This document shows positions 21,310-29,550 of a stretch of 44,887 nt of DNA, piece by piece. The notes under the pieces were generated by a model. The model made no database searches, had not been told where the DNA came from, and saw only the letters and a program-made list of their open reading frames with translations. A program made the translations under genes and the position numbers. Each line of letters begins with the position of its first letter. The stretch's first letter is position 1. This stretch comes from Bacteroidales bacterium (GTDB lineage: Bacteria; Bacteroidota; Bacteroidia; Bacteroidales; F082), in NCBI GenBank assembly GCA_017461665.1, contig JAFTXI010000001.1, positions 1 through 44,887 of the forward strand, read 5' to 3'.

Positions 21310-22125
21310 TTATTTTTCAACAAGCTTTCCGTCAACTTTAATGTCACCGAGTGGATAGAATGGGAGCATGTTTTCTACTAACCATTTGTTAGCAGCAACT
21401 GGTTCCATTTTCCAGTTAGAGTTACAGTTAGAAACGATTTCAACGAAGTTGACACCGCTCTTGCCATTAATTTGATTTTCGAATGCCTTCTTGATAGCAG
21501 CTTTAGCTTTACGTACGCAAGCAGGATTGTAAACAGCTTGACGCGTGACGAATTTTGTACCAGGAAGTTGAGCGATAAGTTCTGTTATTCTCAATGGGTA
21601 ACCGTTGCATGGTATACCGTCGAAACCAGCGCCTGCAGGTAAAGTAGCTTTACGACCATAAGGTGTTGTGGCTGTCTTCATGCCTTCCAAAGTTGTTGGA
21701 GCCATTTGACCACCTGTCATACCGTAGATACCGTTATTAACGAAAATCATTGTGATGTTTTCGCCACGGTTACAAGCGTGGATTGTTTCTGCTGTACCGA
21801 TAGCTGCCAAGTCACCGTCGCCTTGATATGTGAAAATGACTTTGTTAGGCCATACGCGTTTGAGACCTGTTGCCAACGCCGGAGCGCGACCGTGTGCTGC
21901 TTCTTGGAAGTCAACATCGAAGTAGTCGTATGCCATAACTGAACAACCTACAGGAGCTACGCCGATTGTTTCTTCGTCAACGCCGAGTTCTTCCAATACT
22001 TCAGCGATGATGCGGTGTGTTGTACCGTGACCGCAACCAGGACAATAGTGGAATGGTTTTTCGGTCAATAACTTAGATTTTTGATAGACTAAGTTTTCAG
22101 GTTTAATGATATCTTCTATTGTCAT
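21310..22125 (-). CDS. korB: 2-oxoacid:ferredoxin oxidoreductase, beta subunit (TPP-binding)
   Basis: A 271-residue thiamine-pyrophosphate subunit. CPGCGHGTTHRIIAEVLEEL carries the cysteines and start of the TPP region, QGDGDLAAIGTAETIHACNR is the GDG metal/TPP motif, and IFVNNGIYGMTGGQMAPTT completes it. HGRAPALATGLKRVWPNKV is also typical. It has 4 nt after the alpha subunit and 13 nt before gamma. Central to anaerobic energy and carbon metabolism. Confidence 0.95.
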   Translation of the reverse strand: MTIEDIIKPENLVYQKSKLLTEKPFHYCPGCGHGTTHRIIAEVLEELGVDEETIGVAPVGCSVMAYDYFDVDFQEAAHGRAPALATGLKRVWPNKVIFTYQGDGDLAAIGTAETIHACNRGENITMIFVNNGIYGMTGGQMAPTTLEGMKTATTPYGRKATLPAGAGFDGIPCNGYPLRITELIAQLPGTKFVTRQAVYNPACVRKAKAAIKKAFENQINGKSGVNFVEIVSNCNSNWKMEPVAANKWLVENMLPFYPLGDIKVDGKLVEK

Positions 22126-22129
22126 GTTC

Positions 22130-23215
22130 TTATTCTCCTATGATTTGTTTTTTCATTGCTTCGAGAACTTCTTCTGGTGTGTGGATGATACCGCCAACGC
22201 GACCGAAGTGTTCTGCTTTAACGCGACCATTGACTGCCAACTTGACGTCTTCAATCATTTGACCGCAGCTTAATTCTACTGCTAAGAAACCTTTAGTACC
22301 TCTGTCGATGAGGTTTTGAATAGCCTTTGTTGGGAATGGGAATAATGTGATAGGACGTAACAAACCTACTTTGAGACCTTCGGTACGTGCCAATTGTACA
22401 GATTTTTGTGCGATACGAGCACTTGAACCGTAAGCTACGAATACGTATTCTGCGTCTTCGCAGTCGATTTCTTCAAAGCGTACTTCGTTTTCTTCTACCA
22501 TTCTGTATTTTTCTTGAAGGTGACGGTTGTGGGCTTCCATCTTTACTGAATCTAAGTCTAATGATGTGATCACACGGTGTTGTGTACCTCTCTTACGACC
22601 TGTTGTTGCCCATGGATAGTTGGCTTTGATTTCTTCTTCTGTCATACGTGGTTTTTGTTCTGGAAGAACAACTTTTTCCATCATTTGACCGATAGCGCCA
22701 TCTGATAAGATGCAGCAAGCCATACGATATTTGAATGCTAATTCGAAGCCTAATGCTACGAAGTCTGCCATTTCTTGTACTGAAGCTGGAGCTAATACTA
22801 TGTTTTTATAGTCGCCATTACCACCGCCTTTACATGCTTGGAAGTAGTCAGCTTGTGATGGTTGGATTGTTCCTAAACCCGGGCCGCCACGAACTACGTC
22901 TGAATAAACGCAAGGTACTTCTGCACCGGCGATGTAAGCGATACCTTCCTGTTTCAAACTTACACCAGGACTTGATGATGAGGTCATAACGCGTTTGCCG
23001 GATGCGCCAGCTGCGTAAACCATATTAATAGCTGCTATTTCACTTTCTGCTTGTAGAACGACCATACCAGTGCGTTCGTAAGGGTTTTGTTCCATGAGAT
23101 ATTCAATCACTTCTGACTGTGGAGTGATTGGGTATCCGTAGTAAGCATCACAACCGTAGCGGATAGCTGCTTCGGCTAATGCTTCATTTCCCTTCATCAA
23201 TTTTAATTCTCCCAT
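22130..23215 (-). CDS. korA: 2-oxoacid:ferredoxin oxidoreductase, alpha subunit
   Basis: A 361-residue subunit beginning MGELKLMKGNEALAEAAIRY. YYGYPITPQSEVIEYLMEQ is the alpha-subunit signature for the conserved Thr-containing loop. AAINMVYAAGASGKRVMTSS, then SSPGVSLKQEGIAYIAGAEV, follow, and AYGSSARIAQKSVQLARTEG opens the C-terminal domain. Lacks the fused gamma domain seen in some KorA proteins, consistent with the separate gamma gene. Residue pattern and gene order fit VorB/KorA. The ferredoxin gene precedes it by 37 nt. Confidence 0.94.
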   Translation of the reverse strand: MGELKLMKGNEALAEAAIRYGCDAYYGYPITPQSEVIEYLMEQNPYERTGMVVLQAESEIAAINMVYAAGASGKRVMTSSSSPGVSLKQEGIAYIAGAEVPCVYSDVVRGGPGLGTIQPSQADYFQACKGGGNGDYKNIVLAPASVQEMADFVALGFELAFKYRMACCILSDGAIGQMMEKVVLPEQKPRMTEEEIKANYPWATTGRKRGTQHRVITSLDLDSVKMEAHNRHLQEKYRMVEENEVRFEEIDCEDAEYVFVAYGSSARIAQKSVQLARTEGLKVGLLRPITLFPFPTKAIQNLIDRGTKGFLAVELSCGQMIEDVKLAVNGRVKAEHFGRVGGIIHTPEEVLEAMKKQIIGE

Positions 23216-23252
23216 TATGTGTTGATTTTAAATGTTAGACATTGATTTTTTA

Positions 23253-23477
23253 TTACAATTTTACCTTATAAACTGTGATGACGCCATCTGGACATACCAT
23301 GCCGCATGATGCACAACCAATACATTTGTCAGGCTCCGCCATATAGGCGTAATTGTAACCTTTTCCATTTACTTCTTTTGCCAAGCTAATGACACCGACC
23401 GGACAGTTTGCAGCGCATACGCCACAACCTTTACAACGTTCTGTGTTAACTACGATGGCTCCTTTGAAACTTGCCAT
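23253..23477 (-). CDS. korD: 2-oxoacid:ferredoxin oxidoreductase, 2[4Fe-4S] ferredoxin subunit
   Basis: A 74-residue protein with two full CxxCxxCxxxCP clusters: CKGCGVCAANCPVGVIS and CIGCASCGMVCPDGVIT. It carries electrons from the TPP subunit to soluble ferredoxin. First gene of the four-gene operon. A TACTTTTG box at 23543-23550 suggests a promoter of its own, separate from the aminotransferase gene that lies 113 nt upstream on the same strand. Confidence 0.95.
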   Translation of the reverse strand: MASFKGAIVVNTERCKGCGVCAANCPVGVISLAKEVNGKGYNYAYMAEPDKCIGCASCGMVCPDGVITVYKVKL

Positions 23478-23542
23478 AATTGTTTATTTTTAAGTTACTT
23501 ATAATGTTTATTGTTTAGTTGATTCTTTCTTATCTTGACTTA

Positions 23543-23550
23543 CAAAAGTA
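23543..23550 (-). promoter_or_regulatory. -7 promoter box of the oxidoreductase operon
   Basis: TACTTTTG on the minus strand matches TAnnTTTG. A TTTG at 23567-23570 lies 16 nt upstream. It is 66 nt before korD. Confidence 0.55.
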
Positions 23551-23590
23551 TATATTTTTTTCTAATCAAAAAAGAAAAATGAAAAAAAAC

Positions 23591-24907
23591 TTATTTAATT
23601 GGGTGATCTTCTGCAAATCTTTGTAATCTCTCAGCCAATACTGGGATTTCCTCTCTTTGTATCAATGAGGTACAAGCGCGGATACCTTGGCGTGTGCTGC
23701 CGCAGGTATCCAATGAAATTGCTGAGATACCATAATATAGCATTTCCTCGAGAAGCGCTGGTCCGCTGAAACCTGGATAGCTGTATGTGAAATAGAATCC
23801 GTCGGCGATAGGTTCGCCTAAGTCTTTGTCGTATGTGAACTCGAATCCGTTTGCTAAGAATGCGTCTTTCATTAATTTGGCTTTACGACCATATTCTAAA
23901 ACGTCGTCGCGGTAGTTGTATGTTCCGTCGTTGACAGCTTTCAAAACGCCAGCTACTGCGTATTGTGCAGAGTGTGATGTTCCTGAGCTGAGTGGGTGCA
24001 ACGCTCCGAAGAGGATACCTCTCAAGAAGATGTCTTGACCGCAGAACTCTTTCAAGTCGGGATATTGACGTGATGCGAGTTTATTGCTGATGCCGAGGAT
24101 GGCGCAGCGTTCGCCTGCGTAGCTGAAAGCTTTGGAGCTGGAAATCATCAATATATAGTTATCGGTATATTTTCCTACTGTAGGTTGGAAAGGAGCTTCG
24201 CCTGGATGGCTGTAGTCTTTACGGAAGTCCATTCCGAAGTATGCGAGGTCTTCGAGGACGATGACGTCGTACTTGTTGGCGAGTTCGCCTATGATACGGA
24301 GTTCTTCGTCGGTGAGACATACCCATGTTGGGTTGTTAGGATTTGAATATAAGACGCTGTGAATCTTTCCTGTAGCGAAGATGCTCTCTAATTTTTCACG
24401 AAGTTTTTCGCCGCGATATTCATAGATGTCGAAGCTCTCCATTGGGATGCCGAGGACTTTGTTTTGGAACTTATGAACAGGGAAGCCTGGGTCGATGAAG
24501 AGGACTGTGTTTTTTTCTTTGTTGGTATGACCGCAAATCATGAAAGAAGCGAAACCACCTTGCATGGAACCTACTGTTGGGATGCAGTTGGCAGCATCGA
24601 CGTCTAAGTCTAAGAAGTTTTTGATGAAACGAGAAGCTTCGTTTTTAACAGCAGGAACGCCATCAATAGGAGGGTAGGTTGCTGCGACGCCATCTTGTAA
24701 TGCTTTAATTTGTGCATCAATGCCGGCTTGTGCTGCTGGGAGACCAGGATTACCCATTTCCATGTGGATAAATTTTACGCCGCTGGCGGCTTCCAAATCT
24801 CTTGCGAGTTTGTTGATTTCACGAATACCGGCTTTTCCAATAGAAGGAAGGTTGCTGTCTTTGAACACTTTTTGTGCTACATCAACCGGAACAATGTTTT
24901 TCTTCAT
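23591..24907 (-). CDS. PLP-dependent class I/II aminotransferase
   Basis: A 438-residue fold-type I aminotransferase. VKFIHMEMGNPGLPAAQAGI and GVPAVKNEASRFI open the cofactor domain; YSNPNNPTWVCLTDEELRII gives the NPNNPT motif; VIVLEDLAYFGMDFR holds the PLP-ring Asp/Tyr; MISSSKAFSYAGERCAILGI contains the Schiff-base Lys. The substrate is not decided by sequence. Next to a 2-oxoacid oxidoreductase it could supply 2-oxoacids from amino acids, which is inference. The frame is open to 24994, but a TAATTTTG box at 24961-24968 lies inside that extension, so the ATG at 24907 is chosen (MKKNIVPVDVAQKVF). Confidence 0.9.
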   Translation of the reverse strand: MKKNIVPVDVAQKVFKDSNLPSIGKAGIREINKLARDLEAASGVKFIHMEMGNPGLPAAQAGIDAQIKALQDGVAATYPPIDGVPAVKNEASRFIKNFLDLDVDAANCIPTVGSMQGGFASFMICGHTNKEKNTVLFIDPGFPVHKFQNKVLGIPMESFDIYEYRGEKLREKLESIFATGKIHSVLYSNPNNPTWVCLTDEELRIIGELANKYDVIVLEDLAYFGMDFRKDYSHPGEAPFQPTVGKYTDNYILMISSSKAFSYAGERCAILGISNKLASRQYPDLKEFCGQDIFLRGILFGALHPLSSGTSHSAQYAVAGVLKAVNDGTYNYRDDVLEYGRKAKLMKDAFLANGFEFTYDKDLGEPIADGFYFTYSYPGFSGPALLEEMLYYGISAISLDTCGSTRQGIRACTSLIQREEIPVLAERLQRFAEDHPIK

Positions 24908-24960
24908 GATAAAATATCGACTTTTACGTTTAAAAATTTTTTCAGATTCTGTTTGCACGT

Positions 24961-24968
24961 CAAAATTA
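24961..24968 (-). promoter_or_regulatory. -7 promoter box of the aminotransferase gene
   Basis: TAATTTTG on the minus strand, an exact TAnnTTTG match, 53 nt before the chosen ATG. Confidence 0.55.
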
Positions 24969-25045
24969 TGAAAATATTTGATACAAAAAGTCACAAATGA
25001 AGTTTTTTTTAGTTAAAAGTTTTTAAGGAAAAAAGATGGTGGAAG

Positions 25046-25120
25046 TGGGACGTACTGGACTCGAACCAGTGACCTCTGCCGTGTGAAGGCAGCGCTCTAA
25101 ACCAACTGGGCTAACGTCCC
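25046..25120 (-). tRNA. tRNA-Val (CAC)
   Basis: 75 nt without encoded CCA. Acceptor stem GGGACGT/ACGTCCC is perfect, anticodon stem CTGCC/GGCAG closes the loop TTCACAC with anticodon CAC, and the T loop is GGTTCGAGTCC-like. It follows tRNA-Val(GAC) on the minus strand. Confidence 0.93.
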
Positions 25121-25130
25121 ATTTTTGTCA

Positions 25131-25154
25131 ATAAAAAAACGCCTCGAGGGCGTT
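25131..25154 (-). terminator. Terminator between the two tRNA-Val genes
   Basis: AACGCC (25138-25143) pairs with GGCGTT (25149-25154). On the minus strand TTTTTTTATT follows, so transcription from tRNA-Val(GAC) would stop before tRNA-Val(CAC). Confidence 0.65.
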
Positions 25155-25160
25155 CAGTTG

Positions 25161-25235
25161 TGGGGCGAACAAGGATCGAACTTGTGACCTCATGCCTGTC
25201 AAGCATGCGCTCTAAACCAACTGAGCTACCGTCCC
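25161..25235 (-). tRNA. tRNA-Val (GAC)
   Basis: 75 nt without encoded CCA. Anticodon stem CATGC/GCATG with loop TTGACAG gives anticodon GAC. The D arm AGCTCAGTTGGTTTAGAGC and T arm ACAAGTTCGATCCTTGT are normal. The acceptor stem GGGACGG/TCGCCCC has an A4-C69 mismatch and a terminal G-U pair. Confidence 0.9.
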
Positions 25236-25301
25236 TTTTGCGAGTGCAAAAATACAACTTTTTTTTATTCTACCAAATATTTTTTATTCAATTTTTTATT
25301 T

Positions 25302-25309
25302 TATTTTTG
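25302..25309 (+). promoter_or_regulatory. -7 promoter box of the DPP4 gene
   Basis: TATTTTTG, an exact TAnnTTTG match, 20 nt before the ATG at 25330. Confidence 0.6.
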
Positions 25310-25329
25310 AATTTTCTAAATCTATTATT

Positions 25330-27555
25330 ATGAATAAAGTTAAGTATTTGTTTATCACATTGTTCTTGTTAGGAACATTCGCTGTTGCCAATGCGCAAGA
25401 GAAAAAAAATCTTGAATTAGCCGATATTTATGAACGTCCAACATTCTCCATGAAGAGAGTCGTGGGCATGAATCCTATGAGAGATGGCAATACATACGCC
25501 ACTCTCGAAAAAGGAAAATTGAATATCTACAACTACAAAACAGGTAAGAAAGTAAAAACTCTCTTCGATATGAGAGAACTTATCCTTCCTGGTGATACCG
25601 TTGCAACTCCTTTGTATTCAACATATACTCTCAGCGACGATGAATCAAAGGTTTTGTTTATGAATAACTATAATCCAATCTATCGTCATTCTTACACTGC
25701 AGATTTCCACGTGTATGATATCAATAACAAGGTGTTGTCTCCACTTTCTCAAAATGGATCTCAACGTCTCGCAACATTCTCTCCAGATGCGACAAAAGTT
25801 GCTTTTATGCGCGACAATAACTTATTTATTAAGGACTTAAATACTAATGAAGAACTCCAGTTTACTCACGACGGTGAATGGAATCATATTATTAATGGTG
25901 CTCCTGACTGGGTTTATGAAGAAGAATTTGGTTTTGCACAAGGTTTCTTCTGGTCGCCAGATAGCAAGAAAATAGCTTTCTATAAATTTGATGAATCAAA
26001 TGTGAAAGAATATAATATGCAGATGTTCAACGACCTCTATCCTGAAGATTATAAATTCAAATATCCAAAGGCTGGCGAAGATAATTCGATAGTTGAGATC
26101 TATGTCTATGACCTCGAATCAGGTGAAACAACAAAAATGGATACAGGTGAAGAAACCGACATCTATTTCCCAAGAATTAAATGGACCCAGGATCCTAATA
26201 TTTTGGCAATCCAAAGATTGAATCGCCATCAAAATCATCTTGAAATATTGGCAGCTAACGCAACAACAGGTGAAACAACTGTTTTCTACGATGAGACAAA
26301 TCCTTATTACATTGATGTTACAGATAACTGGACATTCTTAGAAGATGGGAACAGATTCTTAATGACAAGTGAAAAAGATGGATACAATCATATTTATTTG
26401 TATTTGATGGACGGAACTTTGGTTAAACAACTTACCGACGGCGAATGGGAAGTTACAAATGTTTATGGTTTCGACGGAAAAGAGGTCTATTTCCAAGCAG
26501 CAATCAATTCTTCTATCGAACGTCAGATTTATGCTGTCAACTTGAAAGGTGAGATGCGTACATTAATTAATAAGGTGGGTACGAACAATGCAAGATTTAG
26601 CTCAAACTTTAAATATTTAATTAATATCAATTCAAGTGTTGAGCAACCTCATCAATATGTTTTGTTTGATAACAAAGGAAAGCAAATTAGAGTTTTGGAA
26701 GATAACAAGGAGTTTGCAGAAAGGATGCAAACTTACAATTTAGCAAAGAAGGAACTTATTAAGATTTCGGATCCGGCTTTCACATTGCCTGATGGAACAC
26801 AGTTGGAAATGGAAGCATGGCGCATTTTACCTCCAGACTTCGATCCAAACAAGAAATATCCTGTCTTGATTTATGTTTATGGAGGTCCAGGACATCAAAC
26901 TGTTAATAATGCATGGGGAAGCGACGACTTTGCATGGATGCAACTTCTTGCACAAAATGGAATTATCTCTGTGTCAATAAATAACAGAGGTGGAGGTGCA
27001 AGAGGAGAAGTCTTTAAGAAGATGACTTATCAACAATTAGGAAAATATGAGACAGAAGATATGATAACTTTGGCAAAATATATGGCAAGTCAACCTTACG
27101 TAAATCCAGATAAGATTGCTATTTACGGTTGGAGTTATGGCGGCTTCATGGCAACTTCAGGTATTACCAAAGGAGCAGATTATATCAGTACGGCTGTCGC
27201 AGTTGCACCTGTAGCAAATTGGCGTTACTACGACAATATTTATACAGAGAGATTTATGCGTACTCCACAAGAAAACCCTTCGGGGTACGACGATAATTCT
27301 CCAATAAATTTCGTGGATCAAATAAAAGGTAACTATCTTTTGTGTCATGGCAGTGGCGACGACAACGTACATTTCCAAAATGCAATGGAACTTATCAAAG
27401 CTTTGATCTCAGAAGGTGTACAATTTGATTTAATGGTTTATCCAAACAAGAATCACAGCATCTATGGTAGTTATGAGCCTAATGGTACAGAAGTAAGAAT
27501 GCATTTGTTTGAAAAAATCAATGATTTCTTGTTTGAAAATCTTTTGGAAAAATAA
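25330..27555 (+). CDS. dpp4: Dipeptidyl peptidase IV (S9B), periplasmic
   Basis: A 741-residue exported serine peptidase that removes Xaa-Pro or Xaa-Ala dipeptides from peptide N-termini. Signal peptide MNKVKYLFITLFLLGTFAVA ends ..NAQ. The beta-propeller (about 40-480) has repeats such as LATFSPDATKVAFMRDNNLF and the double-Glu motif DWVYEEEFGF that holds the substrate amino group. The alpha/beta-hydrolase domain carries GWSYGGFMA with Ser602, SGDDNVH with Asp677, and NKNHSIYG with His709; the Asp-His spacing of 32 equals that of human DPP4. DPP4 is common in protein-using Bacteroidales. It supplies dipeptides together with other periplasmic peptidases, possibly including the Tricorn-like enzyme. 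Monocistronic. Confidence 0.96.
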   Translation: MNKVKYLFITLFLLGTFAVANAQEKKNLELADIYERPTFSMKRVVGMNPMRDGNTYATLEKGKLNIYNYKTGKKVKTLFDMRELILPGDTVATPLYSTYTLSDDESKVLFMNNYNPIYRHSYTADFHVYDINNKVLSPLSQNGSQRLATFSPDATKVAFMRDNNLFIKDLNTNEELQFTHDGEWNHIINGAPDWVYEEEFGFAQGFFWSPDSKKIAFYKFDESNVKEYNMQMFNDLYPEDYKFKYPKAGEDNSIVEIYVYDLESGETTKMDTGEETDIYFPRIKWTQDPNILAIQRLNRHQNHLEILAANATTGETTVFYDETNPYYIDVTDNWTFLEDGNRFLMTSEKDGYNHIYLYLMDGTLVKQLTDGEWEVTNVYGFDGKEVYFQAAINSSIERQIYAVNLKGEMRTLINKVGTNNARFSSNFKYLININSSVEQPHQYVLFDNKGKQIRVLEDNKEFAERMQTYNLAKKELIKISDPAFTLPDGTQLEMEAWRILPPDFDPNKKYPVLIYVYGGPGHQTVNNAWGSDDFAWMQLLAQNGIISVSINNRGGGARGEVFKKMTYQQLGKYETEDMITLAKYMASQPYVNPDKIAIYGWSYGGFMATSGITKGADYISTAVAVAPVANWRYYDNIYTERFMRTPQENPSGYDDNSPINFVDQIKGNYLLCHGSGDDNVHFQNAMELIKALISEGVQFDLMVYPNKNHSIYGSYEPNGTEVRMHLFEKINDFLFENLLEK

Positions 27556-27585
27556 TTGTTTATATTAAAAAAATGATTATTTTTG
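27555..27585 (+). promoter_or_regulatory. Promoter of rpsU
   Basis: ATTG (27555-27558), a 19-nt spacer and TATTTTTG (27578-27585) followed by CAGCCG. The -7 region GATTATTTTTGCAG is identical to that of the tRNA-tuf promoter at 29282. The leader is about 55 nt. Confidence 0.78.
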
Positions 27586-27645
27586 CAGCCGCTTAAGAAA
27601 AAAACGAATTTAGTTTAACAATTTAAAGAAAGAGAGAGTATTAAC

Positions 27646-27843
27646 ATGATTATTGTTCCTGTAAAAGAAGGCGAAAGCATTGATCGCGCTCTGAAACGTT
27701 ACAAGAGAAAGTATGAAAAAACCGGTGTTGTAAAAGAATTACGTAACCGTCAAAAATTTACAAAACCTTCAATTATTAAACGTGAACAACGTATGAAGGC
27801 TATCTACGTTCAGCAGCTCCGTCAAGCAGAAGAAAACAACTAA
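27646..27843 (+). CDS. rpsU: 30S ribosomal protein S21
   Basis: A 65-residue basic protein, MIIVPVKEGESIDRALKRYK, with the S21 core KRYKRKYEKTGVVKELRNRQ and KFTKPSIIKREQRMKA. It binds near the 3' end of 16S rRNA, where in Bacteroidota S21 with S18 and S6 is reported to help hide the anti-Shine-Dalgarno sequence. It stands alone with its own promoter and terminator. AGAGAGAG occurs before the start. Confidence 0.97.
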   Translation: MIIVPVKEGESIDRALKRYKRKYEKTGVVKELRNRQKFTKPSIIKREQRMKAIYVQQLRQAEENN

Positions 27844-27884
27844 TTTGTTGTTTGCACTTTTTGCAAGAATAATTTCAAAAGAAC

Positions 27885-27918
27885 TTTGCCCCGGATTTTT
27901 TCGGGGTAATTTTTTTTA
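27885..27918 (+). terminator. Terminator of rpsU
   Basis: TGCCCCG (27887-27893) pairs with CGGGGTA (27902-27908), followed by ATTTTTTTT. Confidence 0.85.
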
Positions 27919-27926
27919 TTTAAAAC

Positions 27927-27958
27927 ATTGTTTTTTTCAAAATTGTTGTGTATCTTTG
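27927..27958 (+). promoter_or_regulatory. Promoter of the xer-hpf operon
   Basis: ATTG (27927-27930), a 20-nt spacer and TATCTTTG (27951-27958), 19 nt before the ATG. Confidence 0.72.
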
Positions 27959-27977
27959 AAGCATAAAATAAACAACA

Positions 27978-28856
27978 ATGATAGATAGATTCATCAGTCA
28001 TATACAAACGGAGAAACGATATTCGGTACACACGATTACTGCATATAGGCGTGACCTTAATCAATTTTCTGATTATGTAAATGAGACTTATGAAATTGAA
28101 AATCTCATGTTGGTTGATACTCCAATAATCCGTTCCTATATCATAAGCATGAAAGAAAAAGGAATGGAAAATAGAACCATTAACAGAAAAGTGTCGGCGT
28201 TACGTTCATTCTACGAGTTTTATGTGAGGGAGAAACTTATTAATACAACACCATTGTTGGGGATAAAATCGTTGAAACAACCAAAAGAATTGGCAAAGTT
28301 TGTTCCTGAACATGATATTAAGAAAATCTCTTTTGAAAAAAATGACGATTTTGAAGTAAGAAGAAATGAACTCGTGTTTGAGATATTATACCAAACAGGA
28401 ATGCGACAAGCTGAACTCAGAACATTAAGAGATGAGGACATCGATAAAAACTCTCGTGTCATTAAAGTGTATGGAAAAAGAAGTAAGGAGCGAATTATTC
28501 CTATTGAAAAGGAATTGTTGGATTTAATAGAAAGATACACTCGATTGAGAGACGAAAAATTTCCGTGGAATCATGCCCGATTGATTGTTGATAATAAAGG
28601 TAAAGAGCCGAGCCCCAAACTTATATATACCATTATTCATAGTATTTTGATGGGAGTAACGACTTTAGAGCAAAAGAGTCCACATGTTTTGCGTCATACA
28701 TTTGCGACACATTTATTAAACAGAGGAGCCGATATTAGAGCGATACAAAAATTGTTAGGTCACAGCAGTTTGAATTCGACTCAAGTATATACTCATAATA
28801 CAATAGATAAGTTAAAAGATGTGTATCAGAAAGCACATCCATACGGAGATAAATAA
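27978..28856 (+). CDS. xerC: Tyrosine recombinase XerC/XerD-like
   Basis: A 292-residue recombinase. The N-terminal SAM-like core-binding domain starts MIDRFISHIQTEKRYSVHTI and includes NRKVSALRSFYEFYVRE. The catalytic domain contains TGMRQAELRTL (Arg143), VYGKRSKERIIP (Lys about 166), HVLRHTFATHL (His236, Arg239), LLGHSSLNSTQVYTH (His262, nucleophile Tyr271). The 35-residue spacing from His236 to Tyr271 equals that of XerD. This is the chromosome-dimer-resolution type rather than a phage integrase: no mobile genes are adjacent and it shares an operon with hpf, the usual Bacteroidota arrangement. XerC versus XerD cannot be decided. Confidence 0.92.
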   Translation: MIDRFISHIQTEKRYSVHTITAYRRDLNQFSDYVNETYEIENLMLVDTPIIRSYIISMKEKGMENRTINRKVSALRSFYEFYVREKLINTTPLLGIKSLKQPKELAKFVPEHDIKKISFEKNDDFEVRRNELVFEILYQTGMRQAELRTLRDEDIDKNSRVIKVYGKRSKERIIPIEKELLDLIERYTRLRDEKFPWNHARLIVDNKGKEPSPKLIYTIIHSILMGVTTLEQKSPHVLRHTFATHLLNRGADIRAIQKLLGHSSLNSTQVYTHNTIDKLKDVYQKAHPYGDK

Positions 28857-28893
28857 AAGATATATTAATAACCAATTTAAAACGGAGGTTACT

Positions 28894-29190
28894 ATGAAAA
28901 TTACCATTAATTCAGTTCACTTTAAAGCTGACAAGAAGTTAGAAGATTTTATCACACAAAAGGTTGAGAAAGTATGTTCAAAGTATTCGGACGTGATAGG
29001 TTCAGAAGTTACGTTGAAATTGGACAATACCGATACACCAGAAAATAAGATCGCAGATATTAGAATAATACTGAAAGGAAACGATTTGTATGCGAGTAAG
29101 GTAAGCAAGACCTTTGAGGAATCAGTAGATAACGCAATTGACGCGTTAAAAAAGCAGTTAGAGAAGTATAAAGGAAAACAAGATAATTGA
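28894..29190 (+). CDS. hpf: Short ribosome hibernation-promoting factor (HPF/RaiA family)
   Basis: A 98-residue protein, MKITINSVHFKADKKLEDFI, with the sigma-54 modulation/S30EA fold: VEKVCSKYSDVIGSEVTLKL, ADIRIILKGNDLYASKVSKT and FEESVDNAIDALKKQLEKYK. It binds the 30S subunit and blocks or dimerises ribosomes under starvation. The frame is open from 28819 inside xer, but an AACGGAGG element 7-14 nt before the ATG at 28894 marks the start. That is an unusually strong Shine-Dalgarno sequence for this phylum. Second gene after xer. Confidence 0.92.
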   Translation: MKITINSVHFKADKKLEDFITQKVEKVCSKYSDVIGSEVTLKLDNTDTPENKIADIRIILKGNDLYASKVSKTFEESVDNAIDALKKQLEKYKGKQDN

Positions 29191-29258
29191 TGAATTTATG
29201 TTGAAATTCAAGAGTTTACAGTAAAAATAAAAAAAATGAATTTTTTTTTGAAAAAACG

Positions 29259-29289
29259 TTTGTAGATTCAAGAATTATGATTATTTTTG
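29259..29289 (+). promoter_or_regulatory. Consensus promoter of the tRNA-tuf-secE-nusG cluster
   Basis: A perfect TTTG (29259-29262), 19-nt spacer and TATTTTTG (29282-29289). It matches the Bacteroidota primary sigma consensus and drives at least the four tRNAs and tuf. Confidence 0.85.
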
Positions 29290-29350
29290 CAGACCGTTTG
29301 AGAGGAGACCTTGAGACGGTCTGCAAACAAAAAAGGTTCTTTAAAATTAT
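29289..29350 (+). promoter_or_regulatory. Leader hairpin and boxA-like element of the tRNA-tuf operon
   Basis: GCAGACCGT (29289-29298) pairs with ACGGTCTGC (29316-29324), giving a 9-bp leader stem. It is followed by GGTTCTTTAAAATTATGAAC (29335-29354), which resembles the boxA-type GTTCTTTGA words in Bacteroidota rRNA leaders, where they recruit antitermination factors. Confidence 0.5.
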
Positions 29351-29359
29351 GAACAAAAA

Positions 29360-29431
29360 GCCGGCGTAGCTCAGCGGTAGAGCACGTGATTTGTAATCTC
29401 GGGGTCGGGGGTCCAAATCCCTCCGCCGGCT
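29360..29431 (+). tRNA. tRNA-Thr (TGT)
   Basis: 72 nt, no encoded CCA. Acceptor stem GCCGGCG/CGCCGGC is perfect. Anticodon loop TTTGTAA gives TGT. The anticodon stem CGTGA/TCTCG has a T-T mismatch, and the T loop reads TCCAAAT instead of TTCAAAT. Confidence 0.88.
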
Positions 29432-29461
29432 CAAGTCTAAGTCTTGAGAAAGATAAAAGAC

Positions 29462-29543
29462 GGGGGAGTCGCATAGTGGCAATTGCAACAGACTGTAAAT
29501 CTGTCCTCGGATGAGTTCGGTGGTTCGAGTCCACCCTCCCCCA
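29462..29543 (+). tRNA. tRNA-Tyr (GTA)
   Basis: 82 nt with the long variable arm of class II tRNAs. Acceptor stem GGGGGAG/CTCCCCC. Anticodon loop CTGTAAA in stem ACAGA/TCTGT gives GTA. Confidence 0.95.
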
Positions 29544-29550
29544 CAAAATT

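Noticed and set aside
27978-28856. The Xer gene as the integrase of a mobile element
   Set aside because: Catalytic spacing and the neighbour hpf fit a housekeeping Xer recombinase. No att repeats or cargo genes are seen, and the nearby tRNAs are intact.
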